Below are positions 20,243 to 27,543 of a stretch of 27,543 nucleotides of DNA, piece by piece. The position numbers were made by a program, and so were the translations under genes. Source of the stretch: Thoreauomyces humboldtii. Taxonomy: Eukaryota > Chytridiomycota > Chytridiomycetes > Spizellomycetales > Powellomycetaceae. Location of the stretch: the NCBI GenBank assembly GCA_027596035.1, contig JADGJA010000253.1, positions 1-27,543 on the forward strand, written 5' to 3'. Numbering within the stretch: the stretch's first letter is position 1; each line of letters begins with the position of its first letter. Under the pieces are notes generated by a model. That model saw nothing but the letters and a program-made list of their open reading frames with translations. It was not told the DNA's origin and did no database searches.

Positions 20243-21050
20243 AGACTAGGTAGATGTAGAGATATAGAGATGTTCGCGCAACCCAAATACATGGCTCTCA
20301 CAGAGCGAGTTCTGAGGCGATTCGATTCCCCCACGTTCTTCAAATCACCTACCATTCATTCAAGCCAGCGAAAGTTGGCTGGGTTTGGCTGCTGTTTTCA
20401 CAGAGGGGACTACCGGTACCGGGTATGTGATTATGCGGTACCACCCTACCGTTGCCACGGTAAGGAAAGTCTTTCGCCAGTAGTGACACCCCAAGAATCC
20501 AAATTGACCCTACCGGTAAGAAAAAAAAGCACCCGTCAAAGTGACACTCGCTGCAAAGGGCTACACATCCAGTGGGACCAGAGTCACCAAACGTCGCTCC
20601 AAAAGCGGCAATGCAATGCAGAACGTCCCGGAGGAGGAGACGGAAGGATCGGGTTGGTGGGACAACTTGGGCGCACAGCACCTGAGGGCGCTGCGGGCGG
20701 CCAGGAACCCCTCCCGGGATCACCACAGCCATCCATCCTCAAAGGAGCAGGACCTGAGGTACAGTATCCCCACTTCCTACAGCAAGACTACTGTACTGCG
20801 TCTACCGTGCCCCGCTCGCCCAGCCCTTCCAAGGACGAACAACGTGTAGCAACAGGACTTTCCTTCGCAAGGCCTAGTCGGTACCGATCCTCTCTCTGTC
20901 TCAGCGTTCCTACTTTTGTTTCCTCGCCGTCGCTCGTCTTGTTCGACTCTTTTCGCACGCTTCCGCACACCCCATCTACGTTGCGCGTCTCCCGTCAGGC
21001 TTGTCCGTCTTGACGTCGGCCATCGGTAGGGCGCTACTCGAGAGCCGGCC
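20243..21050. other. Intergenic region with short repeats
   Basis: About 800 nt between the protease and the repeat-rich membrane protein. The part 20405-20520 is rich in TACCGGT, GGTACC and CTACCG steps, including TACCGGTACCGG at 20411-20422 and CTACCGGTAAG near 20513, in both orientations. A frame from about 20620 (QNVPEEETEGSGWWDNLGA) looks mildly protein-like but has no family features or obvious splice partner. Confidence 0.45.
20411..20422. repeat. TACCGGTACCGG, second copy
   Basis: Same 12-mer as at 18345-18356. It starts a small GGTACC/CTACCG-rich patch that continues to about 20520. Confidence 0.6.
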
Positions 21051-23888
21051 ATGCACTTCTGGTATTGCAGCTCTTTCTGGAGCGTCTTGCTGATCCTTGT
21101 CGCCGTGCTTCTGGCCTGCGGCGATTGCGTTTGTGCCACCCCTTTCATCGACAATGTCCTCGTTCGAAAACGAGGCTCCTCGGTGCAACCGTCGAGGCCT
21201 CAACAAAGCACATCTCTTGAGAAGGCGACAAGGGTCTCGGGTGGTGTAGCGACATTACCTCTCCGGACGAACGAGCCGAAACCAGCGAAACCCGCCAAGA
21301 TCGGTCATACTGCCACCCACCCGAAGCTAGCGCGCTCATCCGCTGCACCCGAGCAGCCGCGGGCTTCTGGCCGGTCGATTCAGCTGGCATTTCCGACCAT
21401 TTCGGCGCCTCCCAAAGCGACGGCTTCCGCAGGCCAAGTCAACATATCCCCTGTATCTACTATTCAAAGTGGAGGGCGGCAGTTCTCAATCAATCCATTT
21501 CTCATCTCGGCACCCGTTTTGAATGTAGCGTCTCCAACTGCTATCTCCGTCGTCACACAGGGACCTGGGTTGGTGCAGCCCGTGGAGGTCCCGGATGGTC
21601 TGTCGTCGCCAAAGGGTGATATTTCGGGACCCTTGCCATCTGAAGAAACGGGAGCTCGCGACCGGTCGCTTCCGGGGAAATTAACAATTATTACGGCTCG
21701 TCCCGAAGTGACTTCCGCGGGTCAAATCGACGCACCCTCTGTCCCGGTGATTACTCGAAGTCCACAGCCGCAGCGCTCAATCAATCCATTCGACGTCCAT
21801 CCGGGAGGCGATCTCCACGTCCCAAATCCATCTGCCACACCTGTCGCTTCGCAGGCGGTGCCGCCACCCGCTGAGCTTCCGGATAGTCCTTCGTTGCCAG
21901 TCCTTCCCGATGATGACCCGCTCCCAGTATCGCCGATAACTATGGCTCCTCCCAAAACAACTCTCGCTGTCCAAGCAGGTGCATCCTCTGCCTCCGCGAA
22001 TGCGGGAGATATGCCCTTGCACATCACAATCAATCCATTTGATATTGCTCCTGGAGGCGGTATTGTTCGGCACCCTTCAACTGCCACCCCCATCGCCTCA
22101 CAGGGAGCTACGGGTGTGCAGGCCGTGCCGCCACCCGCTGAGCTTCCGGATAGTCCTTCGTTGCCAGTCCTTCCCGACCACTCGCTCCCAGCATCGCCCA
22201 TAACTCTGGCTCCTCCCAAAACAACTCTCGCAGTCCAAGCAGATGCATCCTCTGCCTCCGCGAATGCGGGAAAATTGCCCCTGCACATCACAATCAATCC
22301 ATTTGATATTGCTCCTGGAGGCGGTATTGTTTGGCCCCCTTCAACTGCCACCCCCATCGCCTCACAGGGAGCTACGGGTGTGCAGGCCGTGCTGCCACCT
22401 GCTGAGCTTCCGGACAGCCCAAACGGTGATTTCCCGAAAGTTCCCGAGCCTACGCCCACTCAACTGGAACCATCGCTGTTTCCTCTCGGTGCTCCTGCCA
22501 CTACACTCGCTACCCCAGTTCTGGCTGCGCAACCCGTTGCGGGCGCTAATGACCTATCATTAGCAGCCCCCATTCCTGGAGCAACCCCGGGTTCGGTCAG
22601 CCCAATTTTGAGCGAGCTATTGGGTGGCCAGGTTCCAGGCTTGAACGCGGAAGGCGTCCCGGTCTCGGCGTCTGCAGCAACACCCCCGCATCTCATCGTC
22701 AACAGTGGCGCTATCCTTGCTGCGCCAGTCGTGGTAAACGTGCAGAGCGCAGCGGACGGTTCCGATGCTGGGTCTGGTGCATCAGGAACTTTAGGGTCCA
22801 CGACAGGGGCGAAAGGATCTGGGACAGGGAGAGGCTCGTCCTCTGGGTCGTTCGCAGGAAGTGGGTCATCTGGCGGTTCTGGTTCAGGCACCGTCAGTTC
22901 TGGGTCTAGGAATGGGTCGAACGGAAGCGGATCCAACGTTGCCATCGGTGGAGGAGATTCTGGCAGCAGCCACACGACAGCCAAGGCGGCGATTTCCGGC
23001 GTCCTCGTAGCTGGCTGCGTAGCCGTAGCCATCGTTGGAGGAGTCATGTACAAACGACGAGTCAACGCGGTGGCTCCCGCTGGAAAGGGTAGCAAAATGG
23101 ATTTCGAGAAACCCAAACGTTTCACTGGTTCAACGCCACCACCACTCTCACCTTTGGACAACGTCTCCGTTTCTTCGGAGGTCTTCGCACCGTCCTCGAA
23201 AGACTCGCTGCCCGCGAAACATCCAGCCACATTCTCGTCTGCCAAAGTGGCTGCTCCCTCCTCTCCCGTTACGGCTGCCCGACACTTCCTGGCAAAGATA
23301 ACGGGCAAGAACAACCAGAAGGAGATATGTCTTCCAAGCATCCTCTTCAACCGCTTCCTTCCATTAGCTAGCCTTGCGCTGCCTCCGACCGATCCAAGCG
23401 CAAAGCCCGACCAGGACATCAAGGGCGCAAAGGATTTCCTCATGCACGTCAGGAGCGAAAGCCTGACGAGTACCACCCTGTCGGATATACTATCGTCCGA
23501 TGGAAGCACCGTGGCTCCGACCACGGACGACGACAGAAGCAGCGTGGGCGACGAGACCAGATCCTCCTCGTCCATGTCGGAAGCGTCCTCGCTAGGGCGT
23601 CTCCTGGACGGATCGTTTGGGAATCGATCATCCGTCGCCTCTTCACTCGGTACCACAGTCAGCACACCAAGAATTCCACGCCCGGCGCACCTGTACTCGC
23701 AACGACGAGCCACCGCGACTCCGACCTACTTCCGCTCCCCGTTGAGCGAGACTTACGACGCGAGGTCGAGCTGCGCTCCGACGGAAATGATGACGGTCGA
23801 TAGGAGGACAAGCGATGCGTCGGGTTCCACTCTCGTAGAGACCGAAGGGGACAGCGTAGCCTCCGACAGTCTGGGTCGGTATATATGA
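21051..23888 (+). CDS. Single-pass surface protein with repeated Pro/Ser/Ala-rich ectodomain
   Basis: An intronless 945-aa protein. The N-terminal hydrophobic stretch (about 7-27, WSVLLILVAVLLACGDCVCA) is a signal peptide. The ectodomain (about 30-640) is rich in Pro, Ser, Thr and Ala and contains four tandem, diverged units each carrying SINPF or TINPF; the third and fourth are nearly identical. A Gly/Ser-rich linker at about 572-635 (for example GSGSSGGSGSGTVSSGS) leads to a transmembrane helix at about 645-667 (ISGVLVAGCVAVAIVGGVMY), then KRR. The cytoplasmic tail of about 275 residues is Ser/Thr/Asp-rich and probably disordered and phosphorylated. The layout resembles mucin-like or Wsc/Mid2-like sensors, but no Wsc, CFEM or other named domain is seen. 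Function unknown. A 39-nt in-frame GT-AG stretch near 23326 could be an optional intron. Confidence 0.8.
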   Translation: MHFWYCSSFWSVLLILVAVLLACGDCVCATPFIDNVLVRKRGSSVQPSRPQQSTSLEKATRVSGGVATLPLRTNEPKPAKPAKIGHTATHPKLARSSAAPEQPRASGRSIQLAFPTISAPPKATASAGQVNISPVSTIQSGGRQFSINPFLISAPVLNVASPTAISVVTQGPGLVQPVEVPDGLSSPKGDISGPLPSEETGARDRSLPGKLTIITARPEVTSAGQIDAPSVPVITRSPQPQRSINPFDVHPGGDLHVPNPSATPVASQAVPPPAELPDSPSLPVLPDDDPLPVSPITMAPPKTTLAVQAGASSASANAGDMPLHITINPFDIAPGGGIVRHPSTATPIASQGATGVQAVPPPAELPDSPSLPVLPDHSLPASPITLAPPKTTLAVQADASSASANAGKLPLHITINPFDIAPGGGIVWPPSTATPIASQGATGVQAVLPPAELPDSPNGDFPKVPEPTPTQLEPSLFPLGAPATTLATPVLAAQPVAGANDLSLAAPIPGATPGSVSPILSELLGGQVPGLNAEGVPVSASAATPPHLIVNSGAILAAPVVVNVQSAADGSDAGSGASGTLGSTTGAKGSGTGRGSSSGSFAGSGSSGGSGSGTVSSGSRNGSNGSGSNVAIGGGDSGSSHTTAKAAISGVLVAGCVAVAIVGGVMYKRRVNAVAPAGKGSKMDFEKPKRFTGSTPPPLSPLDNVSVSSEVFAPSSKDSLPAKHPATFSSAKVAAPSSPVTAARHFLAKITGKNNQKEICLPSILFNRFLPLASLALPPTDPSAKPDQDIKGAKDFLMHVRSESLTSTTLSDILSSDGSTVAPTTDDDRSSVGDETRSSSSMSEASSLGRLLDGSFGNRSSVASSLGTTVSTPRIPRPAHLYSQRRATATPTYFRSPLSETYDARSSCAPTEMMTVDRRTSDASGSTLVETEGDSVASDSLGRYI
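21491..22440 (+). repeat. Tandem coding repeats of about 83-97 codons in the surface protein
   Basis: Units are anchored on the sequence CAATCCATT (encoding part of INPF), which recurs at 21491, 21782, 22031 and 22295, giving periods of 291, 249 and 264 nt, all multiples of three. The last two units share long near-identical DNA from INPFDIAPGGGIV through ATGVQAV, and units two and three share AVPPPAELPDSPSLPVLPD, so duplication was recent there. The first unit is strongly diverged. Confidence 0.9.
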
Positions 23889-24134
23889 TTGAGGAAGAGG
23901 CGTAGATCGCATTGGAGGGAATTGGGAAGTGGGACCTTGTCATCCTCGTGTGGGACGGATGGAGCAACAGGACTTTGTAGATTTTGAAGGCGTAGATTTG
24001 GATTCTTTATTTCTGTATACGAACTTATATTTGTTTTGTCATGTTTGGTGTTCCCCGAGATATTTGGTCTTTCTGTTCAGAACGGCTTTCATACCGATGT
24101 GATTATCAAAAGCGCAACCATGTAAGAATGAACG

Positions 24135-25869
24135 CTAGCTAACAAAGTAGTCCCTGACCTTTCCATCCGTACCGATGCACTCGAGCCTTGGCGGCCCATC
24201 ATCCTGCAGATCGTGCATCTTCCTCACCTCATCCCAAGCGCACTGTCGCTCCCACCTGTGCCAAACCGGCCACGCCATCCACTCCATCAACCCGGTGATC
24301 CTCTCCTCCCAATCGGCCAGCGATCCGGACCCGTCCACGGCGCCCGCGAAGAGGTCCACGCTGAGCTGACACGCGTGGGACATGACCGTCTCGAACGCCG
24401 ACTTGATGCGCTGTTCTTGTTCGGACAGGACGAGGCCATCGAGGCCTCCTGTGAAGGCCTTGCTGCACAGTCCATTGGTATCGGCCAGCAGCCTGCGGTG
24501 AAGCTGCTTGCTCGCTTCATCCACGGGCGCAGCGAGGAGACGAGCATCCGTGAAAGTCATCAGGACGCCGTACGTGGTCGCCGCGACGAAGTTCCTGATG
24601 GCCGCATCGTTCCCGGGTTCTCGCCTCTCCAGAGCCGTCCGCAGCTGCAGGAACCTGCTGGCGAACCTGTCCGTAGCAGCGTCGTGCAGACTGCTCCAAT
24701 CGACGCCGCTGGCCGTGCCCTCGTTCCACCGCTCCACGGCGTCCCTGAGTTCCGAACGCAGCTCCTCGACGTCCGGTTCCGACATGATGCCCACGATCCG
24801 CTGCTTGAACACCGACTGGTCTCGCACGTCCCTGGCGAGGGACGTGTACTTTGGATCATACGTCGAGACGGCATGGGCCGGTGCGAGACGGATCCGGGTG
24901 TCGGCCACCGTGATGTGCCAGGATTCCGCGAGTGTGAAGGCGTACGACATTTGACTGACGGCCACGGGAGGCTGGGATACGGGAGCGGTGATGTTGACGG
25001 CGGAGACGACCTCGGTCTTGCGGTTCATGTCGCACATGATGAGTTCAAAGATCTCTTCCTCCCTGACGTACCCGTCTATCCCACTGGGAAAAAGGCGCGT
25101 TCGATGAGCCAAAAGGTCTCGACGCGAAGCCGATTCGTGGCGAGCGAAAGGGATGTGGTACTCACAACTCTGCGCCCCACTCGCACAATTTGACCGCCCT
25201 TAGAACATCGCTGGGCGGTCCACCAGGCGTCCCCGTCACCTTCCTCCTCCCGAGAAGCGACGGCGGTCCCGGCTTCGGGCCACCTCCACCGCCAGGCCAA
25301 TTGGGGGGCCTGGGCCACGGCCTCTCCGAATCGTTTATCCCCAAGAACCGATCCTGGAGCTCCAACACGCCCTCCCTCCACTTCAGAGCGCTCCACCCGT
25401 CCCAGTACACGATCTTCAGGTCCTCGGTGACGCGATACGTCCACATGGCGCCGGCGCCGCCGTCCACGTCGCGACCCATCCTAGCGAACCCGTAGCTGAG
25501 CTCGGCGTCGAACGCGAACCAGTCCGTGCCCTCGGGACGACGGTCCGGACCGGCGGCGGAGCGACCGTGGTAGAGCAAGGTGCCGCGAGGGACGATCCCG
25601 GGGACGACGGAGCGACCTTGAGGGTGGTAGGCTTGGTGATGGTTCCTGAGGAGACCCCACATGGAGTTGAAGACGCGGGACGAGTAGGGGTCCGTCTGGA
25701 AGGTCGGGAACGAGGTCCGTTGCGAGTTGCCAACGTGTTCCGCTGGCTCGTCGGCGGTCGCCCCGAGAACGGTCTGCTCGTTGGGGATCCATGAGGCCCG
25801 GGCCGAGGGGGCGAGCACGAGGAAGGAGTAAGTCAGAGACGCAAGCGAGAGGAGGGTCGGAAGTAACAT
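24135..25869 (-). CDS. Secreted fungal protein of unknown function
   Basis: Two exons (25166-25869, 24135-25083) separated by an 82-nt intron give 550 aa. The splice makes CEWGAEFGIDGYVREEE, which reads as continuous folded protein. A signal peptide covers about residues 1-25 (LSLASLTYSFLVLAPSARAS). The N-terminal domain contains RGTLLYHGRS, then TDWFAFDAELSYGFA, MWTYRVTEDLKIVYWDGWSA and LQDRFLG; these landmarks recur in a family of fungal secreted or membrane-associated proteins that I remember only as uncharacterised. The C-terminal half is largely helical (LRSELRDAVERWNEG, EEASKQLHRRL-type segments) and ends near WHRWERQCAWDEVRKMHDL. No transmembrane or GPI signal is seen at the C-terminus. 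It converges with the repeat-rich surface gene (246 nt apart). Confidence 0.78.
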
Positions 25870-26456
25870 GATCTTGCGTCGTCACCCACGCTGACGTTTG
25901 GCGAGGTTGACGTTGCTACAGGTAGTAAGAGTAAATAAAGACGTCCGGTTTCCGCTACGCCATCAGATAATAGGAGGAGGAGCCTAGGAGGACGCTGCGG
26001 TGGACCGTGCAGAGAATGACGGATCGCCGGAAAGTGGGAGCCTATCAGGACGGTTCCGGACACGAGTGCTGGCCAAGAAGCCAAGAAGAAGGGTCGTCTG
26101 AAAGACACAGACCGCAGCGGACCGTCAGACAGCCACTGACGGAGGGTGTATCTAACGATTCCACAAGCTCTAGTTCAACGCACCGATGATGATGATTGCT
26201 CCTTGACCGTTGTCAACCATGGCCTTTATGGCATCAACCATGGCAGAGAAGCAACAAGATCACTTTTATAGGTTGTACAGGTCCGAGCAGGTTCTATAGG
26301 GATGAGGAGTGACAGACGCCGGGTAGGATGAGAGGGCAAAGGGGTGCCGCCGGCAGCCGCCCCGATGCGAGGGGGAGTGCGCCAAGCAGGTCAGGCATGG
26401 CTGACATGCCTGAGCTGGAGCTAGGGATAGAGAACGGGAAAGGGAAGGGAAAGGCT
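25870..26456. other. Intergenic region between two minus-strand secretory genes
   Basis: About 590 nt that should hold the promoter of the unknown secreted gene and the 3' end of the GH26-like gene. An 11-mer direct repeat TCAACCATGGC lies at 26213-26223 and 26234-26244. No gene is supported. Confidence 0.5.
26213..26244. repeat. Short direct repeat TCAACCATGGC, two copies
   Basis: Copies at 26213-26223 and 26234-26244, 21 nt apart (two helical turns). Both contain the palindrome CCATGG. It sits upstream of the unknown secreted gene and could be a factor-binding site or a chance duplication. Confidence 0.6.
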
Positions 26457-27384
26457 CTAGATAAAGCAAGCGGCCGCGGCGGCGAAAGCTGCGACGGCGG
26501 GAGCGAAGGGCGACACGCTCCTGACCGCCGCGCTCTTCCCCACTTGGGATGCCGGGGCAGAGGAAGCGCTGGGAGCCGAGGACGCTGCGGGGGCGACCGA
26601 TGCCTGGGCGCCGGCGCCGGCGCCGCCTCCCTGGGTGGTCGGAGTCGTCGAGACCGTCTGGTTGGGGTTCAAAAAAGGATCCGTAACAATGCTGGCGTAG
26701 GTGCCGAACGAGTATCGGCTCATGAGAGGAGCAAAATCGGTCTTGAAGGCAGCCAACACGTCGGTCTTGTTGGTGATGCGGAAGTCACGCATGGTCACCT
26801 CCTCGGGCTTTTCCCACTCGAAGAGGGAGATGGCCTTCAACATCGGGTGATTATCCAGGAAGGTGGTGTTGGTGATGGACTGGCAAAAGGACAACCGTTA
26901 GCATTCACGCAAGGACCGGTGTCATGGTCAGTCCCAGCCATGACTCACCTGCTGCCACCACGACTGCTTGAGAGCGACCTCTCCGGGTCCGACGGGAACG
27001 ACGGCAACCTCTGCAACGTTAGTGTACCCAGGACCGACGATGGTGTACTCGTGGAGCGCAGCGGCCGTCTCCGTGATGAAGAAGGGCTTGTTGTCGCCGA
27101 GGGCGTACGTGTTGTAAAAGTCTGGTCCGTATCCTCCGACAGCAGTGCCATGGCAGTACTGTTCCATGTAGCCGGCGGTTGCCACCACGTTGTTCACGTA
27201 GGGGGAGGTGGCGCCGAACCAGTAGGTGGAGAGACCGACCCAGTCGACGTACTGGCTGCCAGGGTAGAAGGGCGCATAACCATCATCCTCGTTGTTGTAA
27301 ACACCATCCTTGTTGGTGTCGAGGGCCGCAAACTCGGTAGCGTTCTTTGCCGCTGTCATTGTGTTGGAGGATGTCCAGGGGTAT
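26457..27384 (-). CDS. GH26-like glycoside hydrolase, GPI-anchored, 5' part missing
   Basis: Two 3' exons are visible (26949-27384 and 26457-26879, joined in phase across a 69-nt intron), giving 286 codons of the C-terminal part; at least one more exon lies beyond the window's right edge. The sequence YPW, then FYPGSQYVDWVGLSTYWFG, matches the core strand of GH26-type beta-mannanase/glucanase proteins. PFFITETAAALHEY carries a Glu in the position expected for the catalytic nucleophile, and QSWWQQSITN, HPMLKAISLFEWEKPEE and DFRITN complete the fungal version. The last 60 residues are Ala/Ser/Gly/Pro-rich, and the final hydrophobic stretch (SPFAPAVAAFAAAAACFI) is a GPI-attachment signal, so the enzyme is probably held at the cell wall or membrane. 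Substrate is not determinable here. Confidence 0.78.
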
Positions 27385-27543
27385 CTACAAGCACGGAGAG
27401 AGAGAGAGAGAGAGAGAGAGCCAGACGTCAGGATTCAGCTGGGAGATCAAATCTCGTGAAGGTGTGACTTTCTCACACGCTGTTGCGGGAGGAGTGTGCT
27501 TTTTGTTCATTTCTCACACCACCACGGGGGGGGGGTCACTGGG
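27385..27543 (-). other. Presumed intron at the window edge of the GH26-like gene
   Basis: The 3' splice site TTGTAG lies directly before the exon ending at 27384. On the minus strand the approach to it is an unusually pure CT dinucleotide run. The 5' splice site is not visible, so the intron is at least about 150 nt or an exon is hidden here. A G-run of about ten lies near 27526-27536. Confidence 0.45.
27396..27420 (+). repeat. (GA)n microsatellite
   Basis: Uninterrupted GA dinucleotides, about 12 units. On the gene's strand it is a (CT)n polypyrimidine tract about 12 nt before the 3' splice site, so length variation could affect splicing. Confidence 0.95.

Noticed and set aside
22460..23713. 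417-codon open frame antisense to the repeat surface protein.
   Set aside because: Mirror of a strongly biased Ser/Pro coding frame; the plus-strand frame has signal peptide, repeats and transmembrane helix.
24213..25193. 326-codon plus-strand open frame antisense to the unknown secreted protein.
   Set aside because: Runs across the splice region of the real gene and shows only His/Arg/Gly-rich shadow composition.
26328..27467. 379-codon plus-strand open frame antisense to the GH26-like gene.
   Set aside because: Gly/Arg/Val-rich shadow translation; the minus strand has clear glycosidase motifs and a GPI signal.

Overview
The window is nuclear DNA from a fungus, most likely a basidiomycete. 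The genes are eukaryotic, all introns follow GT-AG, and they are short (about 46-104 nt, mostly 57-82). Intron density is high: seven introns in a methionyl-tRNA synthetase gene and three in an 81-aa inhibitor gene. The gene set is typically fungal (Sys1, a vacuolar-type I9 protease inhibitor, a membrane SH3 protein, a GPI-anchored glycosidase). I see no CRISPR array, rRNA, tRNA or intact mobile element. Gene models below were built by joining exons by hand; phases and summed lengths agree for every multi-exon model.

Left half (0.3-15.6 kb), mostly intracellular and housekeeping. 359-1852 (-) encodes a protein resembling the C-terminal co-activator-binding fold of TEA/ATTS transcription factors, preceded by a 668-nt stretch with no ATG on its strand. 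3810-6227 (-) is cytosolic prolyl-tRNA synthetase. 7089-7868 (+) is a Sel1-repeat protein. 8092-10663 (-) is methionyl-tRNA synthetase with a C-terminal WHEP-like segment. 11157-11836 (+) is the Golgi protein Sys1. 12604-14261 (+) is an ER-shaping TB2/DP1/HVA22 (REEP) protein with a long disordered tail. 15057-15556 (-) is a tiny I9 inhibitor (Pbi2-like). A possible extra ORF of unknown nature lies at 14565-15026 (+).

Right half (16.4-27.4 kb), a run of five consecutive surface or secretory genes: a single-pass membrane protein with a cytoplasmic SH3 domain (16436-17906, +), a pepsin-family aspartic protease (18764-20242, +), a single-pass Pro/Ser-rich protein with long internal repeats (21051-23888, +), a secreted fungal protein of unknown function (24135-25869, -), and the 3' part of a GH26-like, GPI-anchored glycoside hydrolase (26457-27384, -) whose 5' end lies outside the window.

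I do not see an unmistakable new biological system. The observations most worth testing are the TEA-fold protein with no recognisable TEA DNA-binding domain, an ATG-less presequence-like extension in front of methionyl-tRNA synthetase, a possible ADP-ribosyltransferase-like motif in the unknown secreted protein, and the repeated INPF-containing ectodomain.
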